From Leptospiraceae bacterium (GTDB taxonomy: Bacteria; Spirochaetota; Leptospiria; Leptospirales; Leptospiraceae): DNA of 64,000 bases. The notes under the pieces were generated by a model that saw nothing but the letters and a program-made list of their open reading frames with translations, had not been told where the DNA came from and did no database searches. Both the position numbers and the translations under genes were made by a program. Positions 19,864 to 29,491 of this stretch are shown here, piece after piece (position 1 is the stretch's first letter; each line of letters opens with the position of its first letter). The stretch spans positions 124,001 through 188,000 of the forward strand of contig JADJFV010000034.1 in assembly GCA_016708435.1 (NCBI GenBank), given 5' to 3'.

Positions 19864-21793
19864 ACTTTACTTCTTTTTCCTCATCATCAGATTTTTTCTT
19901 TTTACCCTTAGCCGCTGGCTCCGGAGCTTCATATTTTATATTGAGTAACGTTCTTAACTCTGAGAGAGTCTTAATACAATTTGGATCATCTTTCCTTCCT
20001 AGAACGGCAAAGATTGTCTGCGGATCTTCTTTTCCTTTGACTTTGATAGATTGCATTTTCTCTACATGGAAAATGTCTTTTACTTTTGAGTAAGCTTCTT
20101 CAGAAATTAGTATATCCGTTCCAAAAGGTTTATTCAATGACTCAATTCTAGAAGCAAGATTCACAGCATCGCCAATTACGGTATACTCCAATCTTTCGTT
20201 AGATCCAATTTGTCCTGAGATCACATAACCGCTGTTAATCCCTGAGCCAATTTGGATGATTGGTTTTTTGTCACCGCCTCTGCCCACATTAAATTTTATA
20301 AGAGCTTCGCGCATCATTAGAGTTCCGTTGATTGCATTTACTACAGCCATGTCATCATGATGAAGTGCACCCCAAGTTGCCATGATTGCATCTCCAATGA
20401 ATTTATCTACAATACCATGCGTTGCTGTGATACATTTCACCATTTCGGTCATGTATTGGTTTAAAAATTCCACAACTTCTTCAGGTTCTAATTTTTCTGA
20501 GATAGAGGTAAATGAGCGTATGTCAGAAAAGAAAATGGCGCAATATTTGCGTTCACCGCCGAGTTTAATTTCGCCTTTCATCGCCATTTCAGCTATGTCT
20601 TTGTTGACAAATTTACCGAAAGCGTCTTTCATTTTTTCGCGCTCATCAAGACCTTTTGTCATTGAGTTAAACGAATTAGTCAGAATACCAATCTCATCGT
20701 GGGCGCCTACTTTCAAGTTGACCTGATAGTTGCCTGTTTCTACTTCATGGGAAGCATCGACCAATGTTAAGATAGGATTGGTAAGACTATTAGCATAAAA
20801 GTATACAAATAGAATTGAAAGCATTAATACAATAATCATTAGATAGATATTTCTGCGTTGAAGATTATATACCTCTTCGAAAGCTCTGTCTTCATTGACA
20901 GTCGAGATTACACCTCCAGACATAAAGCCTAGTTTTTTAAAAGAGCCAAGATAATATAGATTATCCTCTTCTAAGAAACGTTGGTATTTGTTGCTTACAT
21001 TGCTAGTCAACATGCTCTTAACAATGGGGGAGTTAGAAGCATTTTTTCCTTTCGTAATGAACTCTATATTAGGATGTGCTAATAGATTTCCTTCTTCGTC
21101 GACTAGAAAATTACTTGCAATGCCTGATGTTTGAAATGATTCCAGAATGGCATTGAGTCGAATGAAGCTAACTATGATTGTTTTTTTATTTCCAATTTCT
21201 TTAAACGGTATGCTAAATCCAAGAATAGGAGCTTTAAAAATTGGACTTGCATTTCTTAAAATGGTAGCACCCGCGAAAGATTTTACAAAGTAACTAGACA
21301 TTGCATTGGCAGTGCTGATAAAATCATTTTCTTCTGTAGAGACATTGGTCTGCTTATTCTCGTTATAAAGCTTTTCAATCATGACGAGCTCTTCACCTTC
21401 TTGCTTGTAAACTCCAAGAAATAAAACGTCACTGTCGTTCTCAAAGAAAATCCTCTTAAAATCTTTATCTTTGCCCTTAGCCCCTTCCTGTTCAATTAAG
21501 TTTTCAGCGGCTAACTTCAAATTCTTTGATAGGGCTAAGAATTTAGAACTTAGATTGTCCGTTAGAATTAGCGTCATACCAAGAGTATTCTCTTCTATGG
21601 TAGTTCTCGCATTATTCTTAAATACATAAGTCGCAATGCTTATGATTGAGGATAGGGAAAATAGAATGATAGTAGAAATGATTAGAAGTAATTTGAATCG
21701 AATTGTAAATTTCGACTTTTTAAAATTGGAAGCTACTTCATTTTTGGAAGTGGATATGGGTTTTGCTTGGGCATTATTTGGATTGATACTCAT
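19847..21793 (-). CDS. membrane-bound class III adenylate cyclase with sensor and HAMP domains
   Basis: Protein of 648 residues that should make cAMP in response to an external signal. There is a membrane segment at about 34-57, a periplasmic Cache-like sensor up to about 305, a second membrane segment, and a HAMP linker (NPILTLVDASHEVETGNY). The catalytic domain shows metal Asp in FFSDIRSF and KFIGDAIMATWG, and YTVIGDAVNLASRIE carrying the transition-state Asn and Arg. Lys in IKVKGKEDP and Asp in the GDAVN segment favour ATP over GTP. The tail is rich in Lys/Asp/Glu. It is the first gene of the operon that continues into the FecR and repeat proteins. Confidence 0.9.
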   Translation of the reverse strand: MSINPNNAQAKPISTSKNEVASNFKKSKFTIRFKLLLIISTIILFSLSSIISIATYVFKNNARTTIEENTLGMTLILTDNLSSKFLALSKNLKLAAENLIEQEGAKGKDKDFKRIFFENDSDVLFLGVYKQEGEELVMIEKLYNENKQTNVSTEENDFISTANAMSSYFVKSFAGATILRNASPIFKAPILGFSIPFKEIGNKKTIIVSFIRLNAILESFQTSGIASNFLVDEEGNLLAHPNIEFITKGKNASNSPIVKSMLTSNVSNKYQRFLEEDNLYYLGSFKKLGFMSGGVISTVNEDRAFEEVYNLQRRNIYLMIIVLMLSILFVYFYANSLTNPILTLVDASHEVETGNYQVNLKVGAHDEIGILTNSFNSMTKGLDEREKMKDAFGKFVNKDIAEMAMKGEIKLGGERKYCAIFFSDIRSFTSISEKLEPEEVVEFLNQYMTEMVKCITATHGIVDKFIGDAIMATWGALHHDDMAVVNAINGTLMMREALIKFNVGRGGDKKPIIQIGSGINSGYVISGQIGSNERLEYTVIGDAVNLASRIESLNKPFGTDILISEEAYSKVKDIFHVEKMQSIKVKGKEDPQTIFAVLGRKDDPNCIKTLSELRTLLNIKYEAPEPAAKGKKKKSDDEEKEVKYEILE

Positions 21794-21898
21794 AGATTTT
21801 TCACCAACTAAAATACCTTTGGGACAGCCCTAAAAATAATCAATAAAAAAACCAGTTTTTTCAGTTTACCAAATTCGGCTTTTTTTCAGGATGTTTTC

Positions 21899-23686
21899 AT
21901 GAGTTCTAATGATTCACCTAAAAAGACATTTTCAGTCCGTAAAAAAATTGTTGCCCACAAGAGAGCGGGCGTTTCTTTTCCACTTCTTGCCTTACTTACG
22001 AAAGAATCTTTCGAAGGTGGGGACTTTCATACACTTGAGTTAATGGCTGAATGGGGAAAGCATACCGGTGTGTCCATTATTCAAATTTTGCCATTGAATG
22101 ACCTTGGGAATGGAAGAAGTCCCTATAGTTCTATTTCGGCATTTGCTATTGATCCTTTGTATATTTCGCTTCATAAATTAGGGATAAACGTTCGTAGTCG
22201 CAAAGAAAGAATTGTAACACTTGATTTGAATTTGGGTAGAATCCGCGAATTAAAAGTGCAGAATCTGCGAATTTTTTATAACAAAATTTTTAATGAAACG
22301 TTAAAAGATATAATAAAGAATTTCATGAATCAACATCTTTGGGTTACACCCTATGCTGCTTTCAAAGTGCTCTATAATAAAAACTCCGGCTCACATTGGA
22401 AGGATTGGAATTATGGAAGTAAGTATAGTCTAGAACTGCAAAAAGAAATTATTCGCGAAAACGAAGAGGAATTTTATTTTCTAGTCTGGATTCAATATAT
22501 CGCATACCAACAATTACGCGATGTAAAAAAGAAGTTTGAGAAGGAAGGCGTTTACTTAAAGGGAGATATGCCAATTCTTACTTCTTCCAATAGCGCAGAT
22601 GTTTGGTCTCGAACGGAATTGTTTGATCTTAGCCTCAATTCTGGTGCTCCTCCTGACAATTTTAGTGAGGAAGGGCAAAACTGGCATTTTCCTGTCATCG
22701 AATGGGATCGAATGAAGGCGGAAAATTATTCCTGGTGGAAAGAGAGACTTGAATACTTAGAGCATTTTTATCATCTATATCGAATTGATCATGTGTTAGG
22801 GATGTATCGTATTTGGGCAATTCCTCTCGGTGCTAAGTCTGCTAAACTTGGTTTCTACCATCCACAAGTTGGAATTAAACGAGAAGAGTTCTTAGAAATT
22901 GGACTCGATCCATACGATTTTGTGAAGCGCGAAATTATTTATGAATTTCAAAAAGATGTTTTCATTTTTTATTGGGATTTTTATAAATTGGAAGGTTATT
23001 ACACATTACCCGAAGAGACAAAGAAAATATTATATCCATTATCCCATAAGCATTTAGAAGAAGATGAAGCGGAATGGAGAAAAGAAGGGGAAGATGTATT
23101 GAATTTCTTTTTCAAGAATACAGAAATGCAAGCCTGTGCTGAAGATTTGGGTGCAGTTCCTTCTTTTGTTCGTGATAGTATTCATGAGAACAAAATCATT
23201 GGACTTGACATTATCCGCTGGACAAGATCATTCGAAGATGGAAGTTATATCCCTGCGGATAAATATAGACCACTTGCAGTGTCTTCCCTTTCTGTTCATG
23301 ATACTTCGATTGCACTTGATTGGTGGAATACAGCCTCTCATGAAGATCAGAAAGCATTTAGAAAGCTGATTCATTTAAAAGCAACGCATAATGATCCTTC
23401 TGAAATCGCGAGGGCAATGTTGCGATTCGCATTTTCTACTAACAGTCTATTCTCGATTAATCTCTTACATGATTTTGTATTTGATTCAAGTTTTTTTCCT
23501 GAAGCGGCTACTCCCAATAATATGCTTTATCATCCGGAAAGACATAGAATTAATGTTCCGGGAACACCGGAAGATAAGAATTGGTCTTATCGATTTCCTT
23601 TCTACGTGGAAGACTTACTTGCAAATGTGCGGCATATGGAAGAAATCCGCTTTATGTTAGAAGAGTCAGGGCGAATCGATGAATAA
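21899..23686 (+). CDS. malQ: 4-alpha-glucanotransferase (amylomaltase, GH77)
   Basis: Cytoplasmic enzyme that moves maltodextrin segments between alpha-1,4-glucans and releases glucose. Its 595 residues cover the GH77 fold: an N-terminal RAGVSFPLLAL followed by IIQILPLNDLGNGRSPYSS, the nucleophile region YRIDHVLGMYRIW, the acid/base region CAEDLGAVP, and SVHDTSIALDWW with the third acidic residue. An AGGA lies 8 nt before the ATG. The stop lies inside the next gene, ispD, with an 8-nt overlap. A cytoplasmic alpha-amylase is encoded at 30301, so a maltodextrin or glycogen route is likely. Confidence 0.92.
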   Translation: MSSNDSPKKTFSVRKKIVAHKRAGVSFPLLALLTKESFEGGDFHTLELMAEWGKHTGVSIIQILPLNDLGNGRSPYSSISAFAIDPLYISLHKLGINVRSRKERIVTLDLNLGRIRELKVQNLRIFYNKIFNETLKDIIKNFMNQHLWVTPYAAFKVLYNKNSGSHWKDWNYGSKYSLELQKEIIRENEEEFYFLVWIQYIAYQQLRDVKKKFEKEGVYLKGDMPILTSSNSADVWSRTELFDLSLNSGAPPDNFSEEGQNWHFPVIEWDRMKAENYSWWKERLEYLEHFYHLYRIDHVLGMYRIWAIPLGAKSAKLGFYHPQVGIKREEFLEIGLDPYDFVKREIIYEFQKDVFIFYWDFYKLEGYYTLPEETKKILYPLSHKHLEEDEAEWRKEGEDVLNFFFKNTEMQACAEDLGAVPSFVRDSIHENKIIGLDIIRWTRSFEDGSYIPADKYRPLAVSSLSVHDTSIALDWWNTASHEDQKAFRKLIHLKATHNDPSEIARAMLRFAFSTNSLFSINLLHDFVFDSSFFPEAATPNNMLYHPERHRINVPGTPEDKNWSYRFPFYVEDLLANVRHMEEIRFMLEESGRIDE

Positions 23687-24377
23687 TATTTTCGGAATCA
23701 TACTCTCCGGCGGCTCTGGTAGCCGAATGAAATTGGACAAACCAAAGCAATTTTCTACTCTAAGAGATTTGAGTTTACTTGAGCACTCTGTTAAATCTTT
23801 TAATGATTGGGGATTTTTTAAATCAATTGTTGTGGTGTCTAATCTTGATTACATTGTTGATACTGAAAAGTCAATTTCCAAATATCTTCTAGCAAATGAT
23901 CGAATCGTGCCGGGAGGAAATACTCGGCATGAAAGCTGTCTACGCGGACTAGAGGCTTTAAAATACGATGATAAAGACATTATTATTTTTCATGATTCAG
24001 CTAGACCTTTTTTTCTAAAGTCCGAATTACACGCAGTAGCCAACGCAGCTGTGATGTATGGGGCGGCTACTGTTGCGGATAACGTTTCTGAGACTGTGGT
24101 GTCCTGTGGACCTGATGGAAGAGTGCAGGGCATTTTAAATCGAGAAGAAATTAATCTAATCAAAACGCCTCAGTCTCTGCATACTTCACTCTTACAAATT
24201 CTCCTGAAAGAAAAAATGGAAGAAGATCCGACAGACCTTTGTTCCTGGGCTTTGCAATTTGGAGTGAAGACTTATTTAATTCGATCAAATCCTTTTAATA
24301 TGAAGATAACGAGAGAAGGAGATTTGGAAATGGCAGATCGATACTACGATTTATTTAAACAATTGGAACAAAATTAA
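23679..24377 (+). CDS. ispD: 2-C-methyl-D-erythritol 4-phosphate cytidylyltransferase
   Basis: Cytidylyltransferase of 232 residues, most likely IspD, the MEP-pathway step that joins CTP to methylerythritol phosphate. The nucleotide loop is LSGGSGSRMKLDKPKQF, and other landmarks are HDSARPF, KTPQSLH and ITREGDLEMA. The segment that usually reads DTIK in IspD is DNVSETVV here, which is closer to ribitol-5-phosphate cytidylyltransferases (TarI), so that activity is a fair alternative. ispG and ispH also lie in this window, which supports IspD. It overlaps malQ by 8 nt and touches the following reductase gene, so the four genes here are probably one transcript. Confidence 0.8.
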   Translation: MNNIFGIILSGGSGSRMKLDKPKQFSTLRDLSLLEHSVKSFNDWGFFKSIVVVSNLDYIVDTEKSISKYLLANDRIVPGGNTRHESCLRGLEALKYDDKDIIIFHDSARPFFLKSELHAVANAAVMYGAATVADNVSETVVSCGPDGRVQGILNREEINLIKTPQSLHTSLLQILLKEKMEEDPTDLCSWALQFGVKTYLIRSNPFNMKITREGDLEMADRYYDLFKQLEQN

Positions 24378-25889
24378 TTGGATCCATTTAGCGACTTATA
24401 CCAGGAAAATTTCATTACTGGATATTGCAAGAAAGCGGATACTACTGATTATTTCCGTCGAATATTGGGTGAGAACGAAAGTTCAGGCTATACCGAATTA
24501 GACGGAATAAAAATTTCTCGCCTGGGTTTCGGGTCATATCGCATCGCTCGCGGCAATTTGGCATTTGCCCGTTCCATAGAGATTTCAATTTTAGGTGGCG
24601 TGAATTTAATTGATACCTCGAGCAATTATGGGGATGGCTCTAGCGAGTCTTTGATTGGGGATGTTTTAAGAAACTTAATCTCAAAAAGAGAATTAAAACG
24701 AGAAGAAATCTTTATTGTAACCAAGATTGGTTACATTCAGGGTAGAAACATGCAAGTAGTAGAAGAAAAGGAAAAACAGGGAAATGGATTTTCTGAAGTG
24801 ACTTACTACGATTCGAATTGTTATCATTGCATTAGCCCTGATTTTTTAGAAGACCAGTTAGAGCGTGCAAGAAAACGACTGGGATTATCTACTATTGATG
24901 CTGTTCTCCTTCATAATCCAGAATATTTTTTAATGGATCGCGAAAAGCACAATGTGAGTGAAGAAAAATCAAAGGCAGAATACTATGAGCGCATAGAAAG
25001 AGCTTTTGCTTTTTTAGAGTCAAAGCGCAAAGAAGGTGTTATCCGCTATTATGGAATTTCCAGTAATACATTTCCAATAGAAGAATCGGTTTACACGCAT
25101 ACATCTTTGAAACGTGTCTTTGATATTGCCGAAAAGATTCGAATTGTAAATGAGTTAGAATCTTCAGGGTTTCGACTTATCCAATTTCCTGCGAATCTAT
25201 ATGAAACGGGATTTATTACTGAAAAGAATAATGAGGATTTGTCGATTGCGGAATTTGCTTTAGCGAATAATCTATTTACCCTTGTCAATCGTCCTTTAAA
25301 TGCGATGAAAAAGAAGGGCGGAATGGATAGACTTGCCATACAGGAAGGAAAGAATCTGAGCAAAACAGAGATTAGCCTGAATGATTATTTGATTCGGTTA
25401 AAAGAGTATCAGGAAAGAGTATTTCACTCTCTAGGTATTGACAATGAGGATTTTACTTTTGTTTCTGTAATTGAAACTTATAAAGATAAATTCGGGACAG
25501 TGGAACACTATAAGCAAGCACTGAATTATTCTATCATACCACAACTTAAGAAGGTTCTTGGAAGAGTGGAACGCCTTGATAAGAATAAAGAGTTTTATGA
25601 GGCATATCTTGATTTGCTTAACGAAGGAATTGAAAAACTCGGTGATTATTTAGATGCAAAGTTTAGCATTAAGATGAAACCTTTACTTGAAAAATTGCAA
25701 AAGCTAGATAGTGAGTTAAACGATAAAACTCTTTCGCAAGCCTCTGTCTTGAGTCTATTAAGCTTTCAAGGAATTAATTCTGTATTGGTTGGAATGCGTA
25801 GTGAAAACTATGTAGAGGATATGCTGCCGATTTTGAAAATGCAAATGCCGAATCTAAAAGAAAAGGATTTGATGGATCTTGAAATTTGA
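24378..25889 (+). CDS. aldo/keto reductase with long C-terminal extension
   Basis: Protein of 503 residues whose first 350 form an NAD(P)H-dependent aldo/keto reductase barrel. Landmarks are GFGSYRIARGN, the catalytic Tyr in SSNYGDGSSE, Lys in IVTKIGYIQG, and His in VLLHNPEYF. About 150 extra residues follow, helical and charged, before a short family-like ending (INSVLVGMRSENYVEDML). Typical members have 280-350 residues, so the insertion is unusual and its role unknown. The start is TTG at 24378, directly after the ispD stop; no ATG comes before the conserved core. It overlaps the DUF309 gene by 11 nt. Substrate not predictable. Confidence 0.82.
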   Translation: MDPFSDLYQENFITGYCKKADTTDYFRRILGENESSGYTELDGIKISRLGFGSYRIARGNLAFARSIEISILGGVNLIDTSSNYGDGSSESLIGDVLRNLISKRELKREEIFIVTKIGYIQGRNMQVVEEKEKQGNGFSEVTYYDSNCYHCISPDFLEDQLERARKRLGLSTIDAVLLHNPEYFLMDREKHNVSEEKSKAEYYERIERAFAFLESKRKEGVIRYYGISSNTFPIEESVYTHTSLKRVFDIAEKIRIVNELESSGFRLIQFPANLYETGFITEKNNEDLSIAEFALANNLFTLVNRPLNAMKKKGGMDRLAIQEGKNLSKTEISLNDYLIRLKEYQERVFHSLGIDNEDFTFVSVIETYKDKFGTVEHYKQALNYSIIPQLKKVLGRVERLDKNKEFYEAYLDLLNEGIEKLGDYLDAKFSIKMKPLLEKLQKLDSELNDKTLSQASVLSLLSFQGINSVLVGMRSENYVEDMLPILKMQMPNLKEKDLMDLEI

Positions 25890-26331
25890 TATTGAAGTCA
25901 ATCCTATATTAGAATTTATTTCCAATCATCCGAATGCCTTGGATACTCGAGAGTATGCGTTTGCGCGAGCAATTGATTTCTATAACCGAAAAAAATACTT
26001 TGAAGCACATGAAATATTTGAGTTTCAATGGAAAAAAGAACAAGGAAATCAAAAATTATTTTTGCAAGCTCTGATTCAAATTTCTGTGGCGATGAATAAA
26101 GTATATGTAAATGTAAATTTGGTTGGAGCATTGTCGCAGGCGAGACTAGCACTAGAAAAACTTTTATTTCTCAAATCAAATGCTCCCGATTTAAAGAACA
26201 AATTAGCTTGCTTAGAAGTAATAGTGGAAAATCTTAAAAGGTTAATTGATATCATTGAAAGAAAGGAATTGGATACCTCTGATTATGCGCCGCCTGAATT
26301 AGTTCCTGAATTGGTCGAGTTGGTTTTTTGA
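25879..26331 (+). CDS. DUF309 protein
   Basis: Protein of 150 residues carrying the DUF309 helical motif: a tyrosine/phenylalanine-rich start (FYNRKKYFEAHEIFEFQW, about 31-48) and LQALIQISVAMNKVY. The family has no firmly known function. The start is TTG inside the end of the reductase gene; no ATG lies before the motif. The last 49 bases overlap the 3' end of the convergent hybrid-kinase gene, so the two transcripts are antisense to each other there. It ends the malQ-ispD-reductase chain. Confidence 0.8.
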   Translation: MKFDIEVNPILEFISNHPNALDTREYAFARAIDFYNRKKYFEAHEIFEFQWKKEQGNQKLFLQALIQISVAMNKVYVNVNLVGALSQARLALEKLLFLKSNAPDLKNKLACLEVIVENLKRLIDIIERKELDTSDYAPPELVPELVELVF

Positions 26332-28754
26332 AATTTTTTTGCTTCTAGCTCATCTAATAAATTTCTAAGTTCTTCAATAAGAATTGGTTTACTCAAATAA
26401 TGAGACATTCCGGCGGCAAGGTATTTTTCCTTATCGCCTTTTATTGCGTTAGCCGTAAGAGCTACGATGTAAGGCTTTACAGAAATGCTTTCATCTTGCA
26501 TAATTGCTTTCGTTGCATCGAGTCCATCCATTTCTGGCATTTGAATGTCCATGAGAATTAAATCAAAGGATTCTATTCTTGCCATTCTAGCTGCATCGAC
26601 TCCGTTCGAGACTATAGTTGGGGAGTAGTCTAGCTTTGAGAGGATAATGTTGAGTAGCTTTTTATTTGTAGGATCATCTTCCGCAACTAGAATTTTTAGT
26701 TTTCGTTTTAGGTTAGGATTCTGTTTGCGCTTGATCCTATTTTGTGGAGATTCATCGTCAGCTAAGATTTTTTTTAGAGAAAGCTTTACTGTGAATTTAG
26801 ATCCAACATTTTCTTGACTTTCTAGATAGAGCTTTCCATCCATTAATTGAATTAGTTTTTGGGAAATAGCAAGTCCGAGTCCAGTGCCGCCGTATTTCTT
26901 CGTGCTAGAGGAATTTGCTTGAATAAATCTTTGAAAAAGCAAATGTTGTTTATCCTCTGGTATACCTATACCGGTGTCTTTAATCTGAATTGAAATTAAA
27001 TCCGACTCGAAGGATTCACTTATTTTTTTAGCTGTAATTTCTACTTTTCCCTTTTCTGTAAATTTTATTGCATTGCTTAGTAGATTGGAGATAATCTGCT
27101 TTAGCCGCGTTACATCTCCAACTAAAACTTCTGAGAAATCTTCGTAGATGAAAAGGTTTATACCAATATTTTTTTTCTTTGCTTGCACGATGAAGAGTTG
27201 GATTGTTTCTTTGATTGCAGTGCGGATATTAAAGGGCTGTGCCTCCAATTCTAGTTTCCCGGATTCTATTTTGGAATAATCTAATATATCATTCAGTAAA
27301 ACTAAAAGACTATGACTGCTATTTCTAAGAGTTCGGACTTGATCTTTTTGCTCGTCTGTAAGGGGGCTATCCATGAGTAACTCCGCCATTCCAATGACTC
27401 CGTTCATGGGTGTGCGTATTTCATGGCTCATATTAGCGAGAAAGTCTTTCTGGGCTTGGTTTGCTTTTTCTGCTTCCTCTTTCGCCAGGTTTAATTCATA
27501 GGTTCTTATTCTTACTTTCTCTTCGAGGTCACGATTGACTGTGTCCTTTAACTTTTCCTTTTCAATAAAAGCGTTTAAAAATCTCTTTGATAGAAGAATG
27601 GATTGGAAGAGGATAAACGTGAGTATCCCGAATGGACCAAGCTCTTCCCCCCTATAGATTTCATTCATATAGAGAAGATCATTCACTATAACGGCTAGAA
27701 GAACAAAAGAGCCAGTGAAAAACAAGTAGGAGCCTTCTCTTTTTTCATTAACCGCTTTAATCAGAATTAAAAAACCAAATAGAAATTCCAAAATACCGAC
27801 AATTTGGGAGGGAATTGCAACTTTGCTAAAAAAATCAGAGGGAAATAAAAGGAGCAAAGAAAAAAAAGTTGCAATCAAGTAAAAAATTTTAATATAAAGA
27901 AAACGAGTTAGACTTGGATAAATTTTGCATATGAAATGAATTCCCATTGGAATTGAAAAGAACCAGCTCAAAAATTCTAACCTTACATATACGTCATATG
28001 GAATTTGAGGAAAGGCTTCGGCTAATACTCTATAGCCAGTAGAAATCAATCGAACCAAAACTGTGAGACAAAAAATACTAAAAATTAAAGACGAAGTGTC
28101 AAGTCGATAGAATAAATACAAACCAAGATGGTATAAAACCGTGATGAAAATTACTCCTGCAAGAAAAATTTCAAGATCTCGCTTTATTTTCACATGCCTC
28201 GAAATTGCTTCGTGTGTTCCAAGAATGGGTGAATTCCACATTCCTCCTTTCCTGTAATGAAAATTAGAAATTTGAATAATGATTTCCAAATTATCGTTGT
28301 ATTGCGGCAAATAGATAGTTAGCGGTAGTGTTCTCGGGATTGATGAGTAAGTGTCTGTTCCTACTGTCCCTGATTCTTTAACGATTTTTCCGTTTATGAT
28401 CACTTTGAATGCAGTTCCCTGTTCCTTCATAGTGAGTGCAAGCGGTGGCACATCGGGAGGAAGTTTTATTTTTAGACGGAATGTTGCATAGCCTATGCCG
28501 CCTATCGCTTCATCGCCGAATGTAAATCCATTCCAGGATTTTGGAACTTTGATGAATTGGGGCTTTTCAGTTGAGTCAAAATTTTTTGAGTCAAGAAGCT
28601 GTTTCCATTTGAAGTCCCAACTTCCTTCTAGTTTGTAAACAAAAGAGTCAGTAAAGCGAGCTGCTTCTAAATCCAAAACCCCCTGTATAGCATTCGCTTT
28701 CGAGAAACGAGGGTTGCAAAAAAGGAGGAGTGGGATTAGAAGTAAATATTTCAC
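26283..28754 (-). CDS. 7TM sensor hybrid histidine kinase
   Basis: Protein of 823 residues. A signal peptide leads to an extracellular jelly-roll sensor of the 7TMR-DISMED2 type (about 20-190). Seven membrane segments of the 7TMR-DISM type follow (about 195-395), then a coiled coil, HisKA with phospho-His in MSHEIRTPMNG, an HATPase (IISNLLSNAIKF, DTGIGIP, GTGLGLAI), and a C-terminal receiver (VAEDDPTN, phospho-Asp in LILMDIQMPE, Lys in SKPI). The DISMED2 fold usually binds small carbohydrates. The final output must pass to another protein since no DNA-binding domain is present. Its 3' end overlaps DUF309 on the other strand; its start overlaps the PPK2 stop by 4 nt. Confidence 0.93.
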   Translation of the reverse strand: MKYLLLIPLLLFCNPRFSKANAIQGVLDLEAARFTDSFVYKLEGSWDFKWKQLLDSKNFDSTEKPQFIKVPKSWNGFTFGDEAIGGIGYATFRLKIKLPPDVPPLALTMKEQGTAFKVIINGKIVKESGTVGTDTYSSIPRTLPLTIYLPQYNDNLEIIIQISNFHYRKGGMWNSPILGTHEAISRHVKIKRDLEIFLAGVIFITVLYHLGLYLFYRLDTSSLIFSIFCLTVLVRLISTGYRVLAEAFPQIPYDVYVRLEFLSWFFSIPMGIHFICKIYPSLTRFLYIKIFYLIATFFSLLLLFPSDFFSKVAIPSQIVGILEFLFGFLILIKAVNEKREGSYLFFTGSFVLLAVIVNDLLYMNEIYRGEELGPFGILTFILFQSILLSKRFLNAFIEKEKLKDTVNRDLEEKVRIRTYELNLAKEEAEKANQAQKDFLANMSHEIRTPMNGVIGMAELLMDSPLTDEQKDQVRTLRNSSHSLLVLLNDILDYSKIESGKLELEAQPFNIRTAIKETIQLFIVQAKKKNIGINLFIYEDFSEVLVGDVTRLKQIISNLLSNAIKFTEKGKVEITAKKISESFESDLISIQIKDTGIGIPEDKQHLLFQRFIQANSSSTKKYGGTGLGLAISQKLIQLMDGKLYLESQENVGSKFTVKLSLKKILADDESPQNRIKRKQNPNLKRKLKILVAEDDPTNKKLLNIILSKLDYSPTIVSNGVDAARMARIESFDLILMDIQMPEMDGLDATKAIMQDESISVKPYIVALTANAIKGDKEKYLAAGMSHYLSKPILIEELRNLLDELEAKKFQKTNSTNSGTNSGGA

Positions 28755-29491
28755 GAAAATTTGGATGGGATATTTAGCTCATTTTCGATACGGTCACAGA
28801 AAATTCTTAGAACTTCCGTTCTGGCAAAGTATTTGTCATTAGCCGGAATTATATGCCAGGGTGCATTGGGCTTATGCGTTTTTGAAAATGCTTCTTCGGC
28901 AGCCTCTTCGTATAACGGCCATTTGTCTCTATTTCTCCAATCTTCTTCTGTCAATTTCCATCTTTTTAAGGGGTCGTCTTTTCTTGCATTAAATCGTTTT
29001 AATTGTTCTTCAGAAGAGACATGTAGCCAGTATTTTATAATGATAGCACCTGAATCAGAAAGATCATCTTCAAAGTTTACAATTTCTCCGAAAGCTCTTT
29101 GCCAATTTTCCTCGGAGGTAAATCCTTCTACTCTCTCGACTAAAACTCTTCCATACCAGGATCTATCGAAAATGCCAATATTTCCATGAGCAGGAATTTT
29201 ATTCCAGAATCGCCAGAGATAATGGTGATTACGCTCAACTTCATTAGGTGCCGCAATAGAGCTAACAGTGTATAGCCGCGGATCAATTCTTGAAGTTAAT
29301 CTACGAATAGCCCCTCCCTTACCTGCGGCATCCCAACCTTCAAAGACGAGGATAATACTTCTTTTCTTCTTGTAGCTATAATGTGATACGAGCCTAGCTC
29401 GCTCCTGCAATTCGTCTATTTGCTTTTTGTAGTCTTTATTGTTTAGAGTCTCGGAAAATGTTACGCTTTGAAATTTAAGTTTATCGTTCAT
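28751..29491 (-). CDS. PPK2-family polyphosphate kinase, catalytic domain
   Basis: Single PPK2 domain of 246 residues. These enzymes use polyphosphate to phosphorylate AMP, ADP or GDP, or the reverse. Motifs are complete: Walker A GWDAAGKGGAIRR (about 53-65), Walker B IFDRSWYGRVLVERV (about 106-120), and the lid (KRWKLTEEDWRNRDKW). Its ATG shares one base with the stop of the preceding PPK2-like gene (TAATG). Together the two add up to about 500 residues, the size of the two-domain polyphosphate:AMP phosphotransferase (PAP, class II PPK2), in which the C-terminal domain is catalytic. So it is probably the active half of a split PAP. The nucleotide used cannot be read off. Confidence 0.87.
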   Translation of the reverse strand: MNDKLKFQSVTFSETLNNKDYKKQIDELQERARLVSHYSYKKKRSIILVFEGWDAAGKGGAIRRLTSRIDPRLYTVSSIAAPNEVERNHHYLWRFWNKIPAHGNIGIFDRSWYGRVLVERVEGFTSEENWQRAFGEIVNFEDDLSDSGAIIIKYWLHVSSEEQLKRFNARKDDPLKRWKLTEEDWRNRDKWPLYEEAAEEAFSKTHKPNAPWHIIPANDKYFARTEVLRIFCDRIENELNIPSKFS

